A DNA stretch of 64,000 nt from positions 109,413-173,412 of the forward strand of contig JAIOJV010000052.1 in the NCBI GenBank assembly GCA_019911805.1, in the 5' to 3' direction. The notes under the pieces were generated by a model. It had not been told where the DNA came from and made no database searches. It saw nothing but the letters and a program-made list of their open reading frames with translations. Positions 33,640 to 42,121 of the stretch are shown here, piece by piece. The position numbers and the translations under genes are program-made. Origin of the DNA: Gammaproteobacteria bacterium. GTDB taxonomy: Bacteria > Pseudomonadota > Gammaproteobacteria > Thiohalobacterales > Thiohalobacteraceae. Every line of letters begins with the position of its first letter. Within the stretch, counting starts at the first letter, position 1.

Positions 33640-35994
33640 ATGATCCCGATTGCCCTCGCGGTCCTCGCCGGCACCGTCGGCCTGCAACTGCTGTCCGATC
33701 TGCCGCTGTCCTGGGTCGCCATACCCCTGGCCCTGTGCGCCACCCTGTGCCTGTGCCGGCGATCGACCCGGCCGCTGGCCTGGGCCATCGGGGCGTTCCT
33801 ATGGGCCTGGTGGCAGGCCGGGCTGCAGCTCGACCGGAGTCTGTCTGCGGCGCTGGAGGGGCGCGACCTGATCCTGCGTGGCACCGTTGTCTCGCTGCCA
33901 GAGGCCGATGGGCGTAGCACGCGGTTCCTCTTTCACAGCCACAGTCGCGCTGACGGCACTGAGTGGATAGCGTTCGAGCACCGTCTGCGCTTGAGCTGGT
34001 ACGCACGCGCTGGCGACGCTCCCGCGATCGCGGCCGGCACAGCCTGGCAGCTCACGGTTCGCCTGAAGCGTCGCCACGGCTTTCACAACCCCGGCGGCTT
34101 CGATTACGAAGGCTGGTTGTTTCAGCATGGCATCGACGCGACCGGCTACGTGCGCGCCCGGCCACCCGCGACACCGCTGCCGGAATCCAGGCTGCCGGTG
34201 GCGTTGCGGCTGCGCGCGGCCTTTGATACCCGGCTGACGGCCGTCCTCAGCGGCAACGATCAGGCCGGCCTGCTGCGCGCCCTGGCGCTCGGCGCGCGCG
34301 ACGGCATCGCCACCACCGACTGGGAGGTGTTGCGCGCCACAGGCACCGGACACCTGGTGGCGATCTCCGGCCTGCACATCGGGCTGGTCGCGGGCATGGC
34401 CTTCGCCACCGTCCGCTGGCTGTGGTCGCGCAGTGCAACCCTGACGCTGTACCTGGCCGCGCCACGCGCTGCGGCGCTGGCGGGCTTCGTCGCGGCAACG
34501 CTGTACGCGCTGCTCGCCGGCTTCGGCATCCCCGCACGGCGTGCCTGGATCATGGCCGGGGTGTTGCTGCTCGGTCTGGCCCTGTGCCGCCGCGGCGACC
34601 CCTGGCAGGGGCTGGCGCTGGCGCTGTTGCTGGTGGTGCTGGCCGATCCACTGGCGGTGAACAGCCCCGGCTTCTGGCTGTCCTTCACGGCGGTCACCAT
34701 CATCTTTGCCGGCCTCGCCCGGATGGCCGGTGGTCCACCGGGCGACAGCCGCATCAGCCGGCTGCGCGGGCAGATCCGCAGCCTGGTGCAGTTGCAGCTG
34801 CTGCTGAGTCTGGGACTGCTGCCGTTCACGCTGGCCTTCTTCGGTCAGTTCGGCTGGACGGCGCCCGTTGCGAACCTCCTGGCCGTACCATGGACCAGCC
34901 TGATCATCGTGCCGCTGGTGTTCGTTGGCTTGTTACTGCTGTTTCCCGCACCGCTGCTCGCCGGCTGGGTCTTCGCTCTGGCCGGGTGGGCAACCGGCTT
35001 GCTGCAGCACTGGCTGGCCCTGCTGGCGGGCCTGCCCGGCAGCCTGCTGGGGATGCCGACGGCGCCGCTCGCGGTATCGCTGCTGGCCGGATTCGGCATC
35101 GTCTGCGTACTGCTTCCCAGGGGAGTGCCGCGGCGACTGCTGGGGCTGCTGGTGCTCCTGCCGTTGCTGAGCTGGCGGCCGCCGCAACCGGCCCCGGGCA
35201 GCGCCTGGCTGACGCTGCTGGATGTCGGCCAGGGACTGGCCGCCGTGGTGCGCACCCGGCATCACACCCTGGTCTACGACGCCGGCCCGCGGTTTGGTCC
35301 CGACTTCGACACGGGTCGCGCCGTGGTTGCACCGTTTCTGGAGGCCCAGGGGCTGCGGCGGGTGGATGTACTGATCGTCAGCCACGGCGACAATGACCAC
35401 CGCGGCGGCGCCCGTTCACTGGATGGGCGCCTACCGGCCTTCCGGCTGCTGACCAGCGTCCCCGAGCGTATCGGGTGGCGCTACAGCCGCCGCTGCCATG
35501 CCGGTCAACGCTGGGAATGGGATGGCGTCGTGTTCGAGGTCCTGCACCCGCAGGCCAGGGAATATGCCCACGGCAACGATGCGTCCTGTGTATTGCAGGT
35601 ACGGACCGCCCACGGGGACAGCGTGTTGCTGCCCGGTGATATCGAGGCCGCGACGGAACGCGCGCTGGTGCGGCGCCATGGCGCCACACTGGCAAGCACG
35701 GTGCTGGTCGCGCCGCACCATGGTAGCCGCAGTTCCTCCACGCCGGAGTTCATCGCCACGGTCGATCCGCGCTGGGTGCTGTTCCCGGTGGGCTATCGCA
35801 ACCGCTATGGCTTTCCGCGCGCCGAGGTGGTGGCCCGTTACCGTGTTCATGGCAGCGGACTGCTGACCACGGCCGGGGGCGGCGCCCTGGAGCTGCGTTT
35901 GGGCGAGGGCGGGGCGCATCTGCACCCGACGCTGCACCGACGCCTGGCCAGGCGCTACTGGCAGTCGCCGCCTGAGGTTCCGCCAGGCCAATGA
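33640..35994 (+). CDS. comEC: ComEC/Rec2 DNA-uptake channel
   Basis: A 784-residue inner-membrane protein for transport of single-stranded DNA in natural transformation. ATG 33640 has AAGGAAGAAC upstream. The N-terminal region contains an OB-like soluble segment between early helices, followed by the Competence domain (about 210-480) with GISGLHIGLVAG-like TGHLVAISGLHIGLVAGMAF and about nine membrane segments. The C-terminal metallo-beta-lactamase-like domain has SHGDNDHRGGARSLDG with the metal-binding H-x-D-x-D-H order, then LPGDIEAATER and APHHGSRSSSTPEF. All key motifs look intact, so a competent or DNA-scavenging lifestyle is possible if pilus genes exist. Confidence 0.95.
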   Translation: MIPIALAVLAGTVGLQLLSDLPLSWVAIPLALCATLCLCRRSTRPLAWAIGAFLWAWWQAGLQLDRSLSAALEGRDLILRGTVVSLPEADGRSTRFLFHSHSRADGTEWIAFEHRLRLSWYARAGDAPAIAAGTAWQLTVRLKRRHGFHNPGGFDYEGWLFQHGIDATGYVRARPPATPLPESRLPVALRLRAAFDTRLTAVLSGNDQAGLLRALALGARDGIATTDWEVLRATGTGHLVAISGLHIGLVAGMAFATVRWLWSRSATLTLYLAAPRAAALAGFVAATLYALLAGFGIPARRAWIMAGVLLLGLALCRRGDPWQGLALALLLVVLADPLAVNSPGFWLSFTAVTIIFAGLARMAGGPPGDSRISRLRGQIRSLVQLQLLLSLGLLPFTLAFFGQFGWTAPVANLLAVPWTSLIIVPLVFVGLLLLFPAPLLAGWVFALAGWATGLLQHWLALLAGLPGSLLGMPTAPLAVSLLAGFGIVCVLLPRGVPRRLLGLLVLLPLLSWRPPQPAPGSAWLTLLDVGQGLAAVVRTRHHTLVYDAGPRFGPDFDTGRAVVAPFLEAQGLRRVDVLIVSHGDNDHRGGARSLDGRLPAFRLLTSVPERIGWRYSRRCHAGQRWEWDGVVFEVLHPQAREYAHGNDASCVLQVRTAHGDSVLLPGDIEAATERALVRRHGATLASTVLVAPHHGSRSSSTPEFIATVDPRWVLFPVGYRNRYGFPRAEVVARYRVHGSGLLTTAGGGALELRLGEGGAHLHPTLHRRLARRYWQSPPEVPPGQ

Positions 35995-36090
35995 AAACCG
36001 TATGATAGGCGCGCTCACGCGAGCCCGTGCCGGACCTGCCCGGGCCCGAATGGCGCGGCCCGGATTCATCATATTCAATAGGAAACTACT

Positions 36091-36726
36091 GTGTTCGAAC
36101 TGATCAAAGCGGGTGGCTGGTTGATGCTGCCGATCATCGCCAGTTCCGTCATCGCGATGGCGATCACTGTGGAACGCCTGTGGATGCTGCGGCTGCGGCG
36201 TGTGCTGCCGCGCCATCTGGTGCCCCAGGTGTGGAACTGGGTACGCAATCACCAGCTCGACGGCACCAAACTGGCCGCCCTGCGTATGGGCTCACCGCTG
36301 GGGCGCATCCTGGCCGCCGGCCTGGTCAATCTGCAGCACGACCGCACGGTCATGAAGGAGGCGATCGAAGACGCCGGCCGGCATGTGGTACTGGAACTCG
36401 AGCGTTATCTCAACACCCTCGGCACCATCGCCGCGATCACGCCACTGCTGGGCCTGCTCGGCACCGTGGTCGGCATGATCGACGTCTTCAACGCCATCAT
36501 CACCCAGGGCGTCGGCAACCCCGGGGCACTGGCCGACGGTATCTCCAAGGCGCTGATCACCACGGCCGCCGGCCTCGCGGTGGCCATTCCCAGCCTGATC
36601 GTCTACCGCTACTTCCGCGGCAAGGTCGATATGCTGGTGGTGCGCATGGAGCAGGAGGCGACCAAGATGATCGAGGTGATGCATGGTGAGCGTGAGCAGG
36701 ATAGTAGTACCGAGGACAGCGCATGA
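36091..36726 (+). CDS. exbB: ExbB/TolQ-family proton channel
   Basis: A 211-residue MotA/TolQ/ExbB protein with GTG start at 36091 and AGGA upstream. Three membrane helices are seen at about 10-30, 110-135 and 150-175. The family signature LNTLGTIAAITPLLGLLGTVVGMIDVFNAI and the following GISKALITTAAGLAVAIPSLIVYRYF are well kept. It overlaps exbD by four bases. In the syntenic Pseudomonas locus an ExbB/ExbD pair sits between comEC-like and lpxK genes. The energised partner (a TonB, or an envelope machine) cannot be assigned from this window. Confidence 0.93.
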   Translation: MFELIKAGGWLMLPIIASSVIAMAITVERLWMLRLRRVLPRHLVPQVWNWVRNHQLDGTKLAALRMGSPLGRILAAGLVNLQHDRTVMKEAIEDAGRHVVLELERYLNTLGTIAAITPLLGLLGTVVGMIDVFNAIITQGVGNPGALADGISKALITTAAGLAVAIPSLIVYRYFRGKVDMLVVRMEQEATKMIEVMHGEREQDSSTEDSA

Positions 36727-37148
36727 ATCTCCGCCCGCGCCGCCGGGACGATGTCGAGGTCAATCTCACCCCGTTGATCGATGTCGTCTTTCTGCTGCTC
36801 ATCTTTTTCATGGTCTCGACGACCTTCAATCGTGAATCGCAGCTGCAGGTGGACCTGCCGGAGGCATCGAGCGAGCCCACCGAGGTGGCGAAGGATGTCC
36901 TGGAGATCACGGTCAATGCCGCGGGCGAATATTTCATCAATGAGCAGCAGGTGATCAACACCGAGCCGGAGACCTTGCGGCGCGCCATCATCCAGGCGAT
37001 CGGCGACCGCCGTGACCTGCCCGTCATCGTGCGGTCCGACGCGCGCACGCCGTTCCAGGCGGTGGTCACGGTGATGGATGTCACCGGCAAGCTGGGTATG
37101 ACACAGCTGTCGCTGGCGACCAGTCAGCCCGGCGAAGCCACCCAGTAG
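36723..37148 (+). CDS. exbD: ExbD/TolR-family protein
   Basis: A 141-residue partner of the upstream ExbB-like channel. It has a short basic N-terminus (MNLRPRRRDDVEVNLTPLIDVVFLLLIFFMVSTTF) with the essential aspartate in the single membrane helix (about residue 20), then a periplasmic domain ending in VTVMDVTGKLGMTQLSLAT. The ATG overlaps the exbB stop (ATGA). It is followed directly by msbA with no spacer (TAGATG), suggesting one transcript for exbB-exbD-msbA. Confidence 0.94.
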   Translation: MNLRPRRRDDVEVNLTPLIDVVFLLLIFFMVSTTFNRESQLQVDLPEASSEPTEVAKDVLEITVNAAGEYFINEQQVINTEPETLRRAIIQAIGDRRDLPVIVRSDARTPFQAVVTVMDVTGKLGMTQLSLATSQPGEATQ

Positions 37149-38927
37149 ATGTCCACGGCGGCGCAGCCGGCCGGTACCCCGGGCACGCCCGGTAGTTGGG
37201 CGACCTATCGCCGCCTGATCGGCTATGCGCGGCCGCATTGGAAGCTGTTTGTCTTCAGCGCGCTGGCCATGGCGGCCTACGCGGCCACCGACACCGGCTT
37301 CGCGGCGCTGATGAAACCCATGCTGGACGACAGTTTCGTCGCCCGCGATCCACAGGCCATCCGCAACATCCCGCTGCTGCTGATCGGGCTGTTCCTGGTG
37401 CGCGGCGTCACCGGCTTCATCTCGAGCTATGGTATGAGCTGGGTGGGTCGCCAGGTGATCCAGGTACTGCGGGGCGAGATGTTCGCCCGGCTGCTGCGCC
37501 TGCCGGCCGACTACTACGCCAGCCACACCACCGGGCAGCTGGTCGCCAAGCTCATCTACAACGTCGAGCAGGTCTCGCAGGCGAGTACCAACGCCATCAC
37601 GATCCTCATCCGTGACAGTCTCACGGTGGTGTTTCTGCTGGCCTGGATGTTCTACATCAGCGGCTGGCTGGCACTGCTGTTCCTGCTGGTCGGCCCGGTA
37701 CTTGCGGTACTGACGCGGTATGTGAGCCGCCGCTTCCGGCGGATCAGTCGGCGCATCCAGGACTCCATGGCCGATGTCACCGAAGTCGCCAGCGAGGCGA
37801 TCGAGGGGCACACGGTGGTCAAGGCCTTCGGTGCACAGGAGTACGAACAGGCACAGTTCGACAAGGTCAATCGCAAGAACGCCAGCCTGCAGATGAAGCA
37901 CATCGCCACCAGCGCGGCCAGCGTGCCCTTCACCCAGTTCCTGGCCGCCAGCGTGCTGGCCGGCGTGATCTATCTGGCGACGCTCGATCCCTTGCTGGGG
38001 CACATCAGCCCCGGCGGGTTCGTGTCTTTCATCGCCGCCATGATGCTGCTGATGCCCTGTCTCAAGCGCCTCAGTACCGTGAACTCCTCGCTGCAGCGCG
38101 GCATTGCCGCGGCCGAGGGTATCTTCGCGTTGATCGATATGCCCACCGAACCCGACTCCGGCGAGCGTGCCCTGGAACGCGCGCGCGGCGAAGTGGAGTT
38201 CCAGGACATTACCTTTCGCTATGGACCGGGGCAGGGCCCCGTGCTGAACGGCTTGTCGTTCCGCATGGCGCCAGGTGAGATGGTGGCGCTGGTCGGGCGC
38301 TCCGGCAGCGGTAAGTCGACGCTCGCCGGGTTGCTGCCACGTTTTCGCGACCCGGAGCAGGGCACGATCCTGCTCGACGGTGTGGACATCCGCGCCTATC
38401 GCCTGGCCGATCTGCGTGCGCAGATCGCGCTGGTCAGTCAGGAGGTCGTGTTGTTCAACGACACCGTAGCGCACAACATCGCGTACGGCCGCCCCGGCAC
38501 CGCGCGCGCCGACATCGAGCGCGCCGCGCACATCGCCCATGCCGACGGCTTCATCCGCGCGCTGCCACAGGGCTACGATACGGTCGTGGGCGAGAAGGGC
38601 GTACTGCTGTCGGGCGGCCAGCGGCAGCGACTGGCCATCGCCCGCGCCGTACTCAAGGACGCGCCCATCCTGATCCTCGACGAGGCCACCTCGGCGTTGG
38701 ATACCGAGTCCGAACGTGCCATCCAGGATGCCCTGGAGACGCTCATGCAGGGCCGCACGAGCCTGGTGATCGCGCACCGTCTGTCGACCGTGGAGAAGGC
38801 CGACCAGATCCTGGTGATGGAGGCAGGCCGTATCGTCGAGGCGGGGCGGCATGCGGAACTGCTCGCCAACGAGGGCCGTTACGCCGCACTCTATCGGCTG
38901 CAGTTCCGGGATGCGGCCATTAGCTGA
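37149..38927 (+). CDS. msbA: Lipid A export ABC transporter MsbA
   Basis: A 592-residue half-transporter that flips lipid A-core across the inner membrane. Six membrane helices occupy about residues 25-320, with typical SYGMSWVGRQVIQVLRGEMFARLLRLPADYY. The ATPase domain has Walker A GRSGSGKST (about 380), the signature LSGGQRQRLAIARAVL, Walker B ILILDEATSALD and the switch histidine in VIAHRLST. Its ATG directly follows the exbD stop. LpxK, which phosphorylates lipid A, lies downstream past a small repeat, so the group serves lipopolysaccharide assembly. Confidence 0.95.
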   Translation: MSTAAQPAGTPGTPGSWATYRRLIGYARPHWKLFVFSALAMAAYAATDTGFAALMKPMLDDSFVARDPQAIRNIPLLLIGLFLVRGVTGFISSYGMSWVGRQVIQVLRGEMFARLLRLPADYYASHTTGQLVAKLIYNVEQVSQASTNAITILIRDSLTVVFLLAWMFYISGWLALLFLLVGPVLAVLTRYVSRRFRRISRRIQDSMADVTEVASEAIEGHTVVKAFGAQEYEQAQFDKVNRKNASLQMKHIATSAASVPFTQFLAASVLAGVIYLATLDPLLGHISPGGFVSFIAAMMLLMPCLKRLSTVNSSLQRGIAAAEGIFALIDMPTEPDSGERALERARGEVEFQDITFRYGPGQGPVLNGLSFRMAPGEMVALVGRSGSGKSTLAGLLPRFRDPEQGTILLDGVDIRAYRLADLRAQIALVSQEVVLFNDTVAHNIAYGRPGTARADIERAAHIAHADGFIRALPQGYDTVVGEKGVLLSGGQRQRLAIARAVLKDAPILILDEATSALDTESERAIQDALETLMQGRTSLVIAHRLSTVEKADQILVMEAGRIVEAGRHAELLANEGRYAALYRLQFRDAAIS

Positions 38928-38943
38928 TGTTGAGCAGGAGCGT

Positions 38944-39034
38944 TAACCACAAAGGACACGAAGTACACGAAGAAATACTGATGATCCTGATGAACGGATC
39001 GGTGGCTCATTGAGCCTGCGTGTCCTTTGTAGTT
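38944..39034. repeat. Inverted AACCACAAAGGACACGAAG element
   Basis: The left arm (38944-38973) contains CCACAAAGGACACGAAGTAC followed by ACGAAGAAA. The right arm (about 39018-39034) is the inverse, GCGTGTCCTTTGTAGTT. About 45 bases separate the arms. It is related in design to, but distinct in sequence from, the CACGGAA elements. It fills the msbA-lpxK gap. Confidence 0.75.
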
Positions 39035-39050
39035 GACGGATCCTCCTACC

Positions 39051-40049
39051 ATGCCCAAGCCCCATCGCATCCTCGATCACATCTGGTACGGACGCAGTGC
39101 CTGGGCCTGGGCGCTGCTGCCGCTCAGCGGGCTCTACCGCGCCGTGGTCGGGGCGCGCCGCCTTACCTACCGCGTGGGGATCAGGAAGGCGCAGCGACTG
39201 GCCGTGCCGGTGATCGTCGTCGGCAACCTGACCGTGGGTGGCACCGGCAAGACGCCGCTGGTGACCTGGCTGGCGCAGTTCCTGCGCGCGCACGGCTATC
39301 GTCCCGGCCTGGTCGCGCGCGGCTACGGCGGTCGGGCGCGGCACTGGCCGCAGCAGGTGCGGCCCGACAGCGATCCCGCGACTGTCGGCGATGAGCCGGT
39401 GTTGCTCGCCCGGGCGACCGGCTGCCCGATGGCGGTGGCACCCGATCGGGTGGCCGCGGCGCGTGCGCTGCTCGCGCACAGCGACTGCGATGTGATCATC
39501 AGCGATGACGGCCTGCAGCATCATGCGCTCGATCGTGACGTCGAGATCGTCGTGATCGACGGCGTGCGGCGCTTTGGCAACGGCCATTGCCTGCCCGCCG
39601 GACCCTTGCGCGAACCGGCGCGGCGCCTGGCCGAGGTGGGTCTCGTGGTCAGCAACGGACCCGCTCAAGCGGGCGAATTCGCGATGCTCGTCCAGGTTAC
39701 AGGGGCGCGCAACCTGGTGAGTGGCGAGCAGCGTCCACTGGTGGCGTTCCGTGGGACCGACCTGCATGCCGTCGCCGGCATCGGTCGGCCGGAACGCTTC
39801 TTCGGGGCGTTACGGGAACAGGGGCTGGATATCCAGGCACACGCCTTTCCCGATCATCACCGCTTTCGCGCCGAGGAACTCGCCTTCCCGGGCAGCGTAC
39901 TGATGACGGAGAAGGACGCCGTGAAATGCCAGGCCTTCGCACAACCGTCGTTCTGGGTGGTTGGTACGCGGATCGAACTGGATCCCGCGTTCGGCGCACG
40001 CGTGCTGGAGTTGCTGCGTGGGACGGAATCAGGGCCTGACGGTCCGTGA
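39051..40049 (+). CDS. lpxK: Tetraacyldisaccharide 4'-kinase
   Basis: A 332-residue inner-membrane-associated kinase that adds the 4'-phosphate of lipid A. The start [30 protein letters not shown] gives the amphipathic N-terminal helix. The P-loop is [19 protein letters not shown] (about 57-75), followed by [13 protein letters not shown] and the DH block [21 protein letters not shown]. Terminal landmarks are [14 protein letters not shown] and [13 protein letters not shown] 39051 is chosen for family fit, although no Shine-Dalgarno sequence is visible; TTG 39033 is in frame. The order lpxK-ycaR-kdsB is conserved in many gammaproteobacteria. Confidence 0.95.
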   Translation: MPKPHRILDHIWYGRSAWAWALLPLSGLYRAVVGARRLTYRVGIRKAQRLAVPVIVVGNLTVGGTGKTPLVTWLAQFLRAHGYRPGLVARGYGGRARHWPQQVRPDSDPATVGDEPVLLARATGCPMAVAPDRVAAARALLAHSDCDVIISDDGLQHHALDRDVEIVVIDGVRRFGNGHCLPAGPLREPARRLAEVGLVVSNGPAQAGEFAMLVQVTGARNLVSGEQRPLVAFRGTDLHAVAGIGRPERFFGALREQGLDIQAHAFPDHHRFRAEELAFPGSVLMTEKDAVKCQAFAQPSFWVVGTRIELDPAFGARVLELLRGTESGPDGP

Positions 40050-40123
40050 CCGACCTCTGGGCGTTCCCTGGCCCCGGGGCCCTGTCTTTATTACCATGGT
40101 CTGCTATTCACGCGAGGTTCGTC

Positions 40124-40306
40124 ATGGACAAGAAACTGCTCGATATCCTGGCCTGTCCGGTCTGCAAGGGGCCATTGGTCTACCGCAAGGCCGAGAAGGA
40201 ACTGGTCTGCAAGGTCGACCGGCTCGCCTATCCCATCCGCGACGACATCCCGGTGATGCTCGAGGAGGAGGCGCGGGAACTGGCCCCGGACGAAGAGATC
40301 ACCTGA
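40124..40306 (+). CDS. ycaR: Trm112/YcaR-family small protein
   Basis: A 60-residue protein of the Trm112-like UPF0434 family. The sequence [46 protein letters not shown] has the C-P-x-C zinc-knuckle half and the later single cysteine (LVCK). The [12 protein letters not shown] block is the family hallmark. Trm112 proteins act as methyltransferase partners in eukaryotes; the bacterial role is not settled. It is placed between lpxK and kdsB, nine bases before the latter. Confidence 0.93.
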   Translation: MDKKLLDILACPVCKGPLVYRKAEKELVCKVDRLAYPIRDDIPVMLEEEARELAPDEEIT

Positions 40307-40315
40307 GCCGCACCC

Positions 40316-41095
40316 ATGAGCGGATTCAAGGTAGTCATTCCCGTGCGCTACGGTGCGACCCGGCTGCCCGGCAAGCCGTTGCGCCCGCTGGCGGGCCGGC
40401 CGATGGTCGAGCACGTGTACCGGCGCGCCTGCGAGAGCGGTGCTGCGCAGGTCATTATCGCCACCGACGATGTGCGCATCGAGACGGTCGCGCGGGGCTT
40501 CGGTGCCGAGGTCGTACTGACCTCGGCCGATCATCCGTCCGGCACCGATCGGATCGCCGAGGTCATCGACCGCCTGGGCTGGATGGACGACAGCATCGTG
40601 GTGAATGTCCAGGGCGACGAGCCGCTCATGCCTCCGGCGCTCATCCGCCAGGTCGCGGACAATCTCGCGGCGCATCCGGAGGCCGCCATCGCCACGCTGG
40701 GCACACCTATCGATGATGCTGGTGAATTGTTCGATCCCAACGTGGTGAAACTGGTGGCCGACCGGCAGGGGCTGGCACTGTACTTCAGCCGCGCCCCTAT
40801 CCCCTGGGACCGCGACGGCTTCACCCACGACCGGCAGCGTCTGCCGCCGGGCATCCCGTACCGCCGCCACCTCGGGCTGTACGCCTATCGCGCCGCCTTT
40901 CTACGCGCCTACCGCGACCTGGAGCCGGCGCCGTTCGAGGGCGGCGAGAGACTGGAGCAACTGCGCGCGCTGTGGCACGGCTACCGCATCCATGTCGCCG
41001 ATGCCGTGGCGCAGCCCGGCCCGGGGGTCGATGTGGAGGCGGATGCGCAGCGGGTCGAGGCCTTGCTGCAGGCGTTGGAGGATGGAGCGGGCTGA
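40316..41095 (+). CDS. kdsB: CMP-KDO synthetase
   Basis: A 259-residue 3-deoxy-manno-octulosonate cytidylyltransferase, which activates KDO for lipopolysaccharide inner core. The nucleotide-binding start is FKVVIPVRYGATRLPGKPLRPLAGRPM. Other blocks are ATDDVRIETVARGFGAEVVLTSADHPSGTDRIAEV, VNVQGDEPLMPP, and IPYRRHLGLYAYRAAFL. The stop codon lies within a perfect palindrome shared with the convergent gene. Confidence 0.96.
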   Translation: MSGFKVVIPVRYGATRLPGKPLRPLAGRPMVEHVYRRACESGAAQVIIATDDVRIETVARGFGAEVVLTSADHPSGTDRIAEVIDRLGWMDDSIVVNVQGDEPLMPPALIRQVADNLAAHPEAAIATLGTPIDDAGELFDPNVVKLVADRQGLALYFSRAPIPWDRDGFTHDRQRLPPGIPYRRHLGLYAYRAAFLRAYRDLEPAPFEGGERLEQLRALWHGYRIHVADAVAQPGPGVDVEADAQRVEALLQALEDGAG

Positions 41096-41109
41096 GCCGC
41101 GCGGCTCAG
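41092..41109. terminator. Palindrome spanning two convergent stop codons
   Basis: CTGAGCCGC (41092-41100) and GCGGCTCAG (41101-41109) are perfect inverse halves with no spacer. The kdsB TGA and the stop of the convergent gene are both inside it. There is no T-run, so it is at most a weak or protein-assisted terminator. Confidence 0.4.
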
Positions 41110-41384
41110 TCGGGGCGGCAGCAGCGCAGGTTCAGCGCGACGAAATCCGGATTCAGTGCGGTGCCCTCGCTATCCATCACCGGTACCGTACAGGTCCGCG
41201 GCACGCGGCGGGTGGCGTCGCCGTGCTGGTTTGGCTGGATGATGGAGGCGCCCGTCTCGCAGGACAGCACCAGCGCCGGACCGTCCTCCAGGACCTCGAT
41301 CACGCGGCATGCGTACCCTTCGAAATCCAGTTCGCGGCCGATGCAGGCACGGAGTTGTTCGAGGGTTGGCGGGGATAGGGGCAT
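41106..41384 (-). CDS. Conserved hypothetical protein
   Basis: A 92-residue soluble protein that I cannot place in a named family. It reads MPLSPPTLEQLRACIGRELDFEGYACRVIEVLEDGPALVLSCETG, then QPNQHGDATRRVPRTCTVPVMD and a C-terminus ending NLRCCRPD. Four or five cysteines are spread along it. The alternating beta-strand pattern suggests a small barrel, but this is only an impression. It is convergent with kdsB and divergent from the phosphatase gene. The base composition matches the neighbours, so it is not obviously foreign. Confidence 0.7.
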   Translation of the reverse strand: MPLSPPTLEQLRACIGRELDFEGYACRVIEVLEDGPALVLSCETGASIIQPNQHGDATRRVPRTCTVPVMDSEGTALNPDFVALNLRCCRPD

Positions 41385-41508
41385 GGCGTCGCAACGGGTG
41401 TTGGCATACGGACTCTGAGGATGATGTATTTCAGCGGATGCCGCAAGCGGCTACCATGGGCGCGGGCCGATGGGGCCCGGGTGAGGACCTGTTCGAGGTA
41501 GGAGAATG

Positions 41509-41985
41509 ATGGTGAAGGTACTGTTTGTTTGTCTGGGGAATATCTGCCGGTCGCCGACTGCCCAGGGCGTGTTCGAGGCGCTGGTGCGCCGGGAGGGCCT
41601 GGAGCGACATATCGAGATCGATTCCGCGGGCACCCATGACTACCACGTCGGCAAGCCGCCGGATACGCGCGCTCAGGAGGCGGCACAGCGCCGCGGCATC
41701 GATTTGAGCGGCCAGCGCGCCCGCCATGCCCGGCCGCAGGACTTCCTGGAATTCGACTACATCCTGGCAATGGACGAGAGCAATTACGATAACTTACGTG
41801 AACTATGTCCTCCAGATCATGAAGACAGGTTGCGGTTGTTCCTGGACTTCGCGCCCCATAGTGGGGTGCGCGAGGTGCCCGACCCGTATTACGGTGGCCT
41901 GCAGGGTTTCGAGCGGGTGCTGGATCTGATCGAGCAGGCCGCCGAGGGACTGCTGGCAGATATCCGCACGCGTCACGGCCTCTGA
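41509..41985 (+). CDS. Low-molecular-weight protein-tyrosine phosphatase
   Basis: A 158-residue LMW phosphatase. The catalytic P-loop is V-C-L-G-N-I-C-R-S-P (about residues 6-15), matching C-x5-R-S. The late aspartate loop is VPDPYYGG (about 124-131), again canonical. Two ATG codons and a GTG start in tandem at 41506, 41509 and 41512; AGGAG at 41500-41504 favours the second or third. The gene is kept between kdsB and rne as in Pseudomonas. It may dephosphorylate a polysaccharide co-polymerase tyrosine kinase or sugar-phosphate proteins, but no kinase gene is visible here. Confidence 0.93.
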   Translation: MVKVLFVCLGNICRSPTAQGVFEALVRREGLERHIEIDSAGTHDYHVGKPPDTRAQEAAQRRGIDLSGQRARHARPQDFLEFDYILAMDESNYDNLRELCPPDHEDRLRLFLDFAPHSGVREVPDPYYGGLQGFERVLDLIEQAAEGLLADIRTRHGL

Positions 41986-42054
41986 CGGCGGCTGACCGGC
42001 TGTCAGAGACTATCCCCCACCTGTCACATGTCTTGGCCGGGTGGCGACCCAATG

Positions 42055-42088
42055 AAAAAGGCCCGGGTTGGTAGCCACCCGGACCTTT
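42055..42088 (-). terminator. Intrinsic terminator of rne
   Basis: AAAGG-C-CCGGGT (42057-42068) pairs with ACCCGG-A-CCTTT (42077-42088) around an eight-base loop. On the minus strand the stem is followed by TTTTTCATT, so it serves the rne transcript. It lies between convergent phosphatase and rne genes. Confidence 0.85.
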
Positions 42089-42121
42089 CCGTATCCGCCC
42101 CCTATGAGCCGGGGATCGACC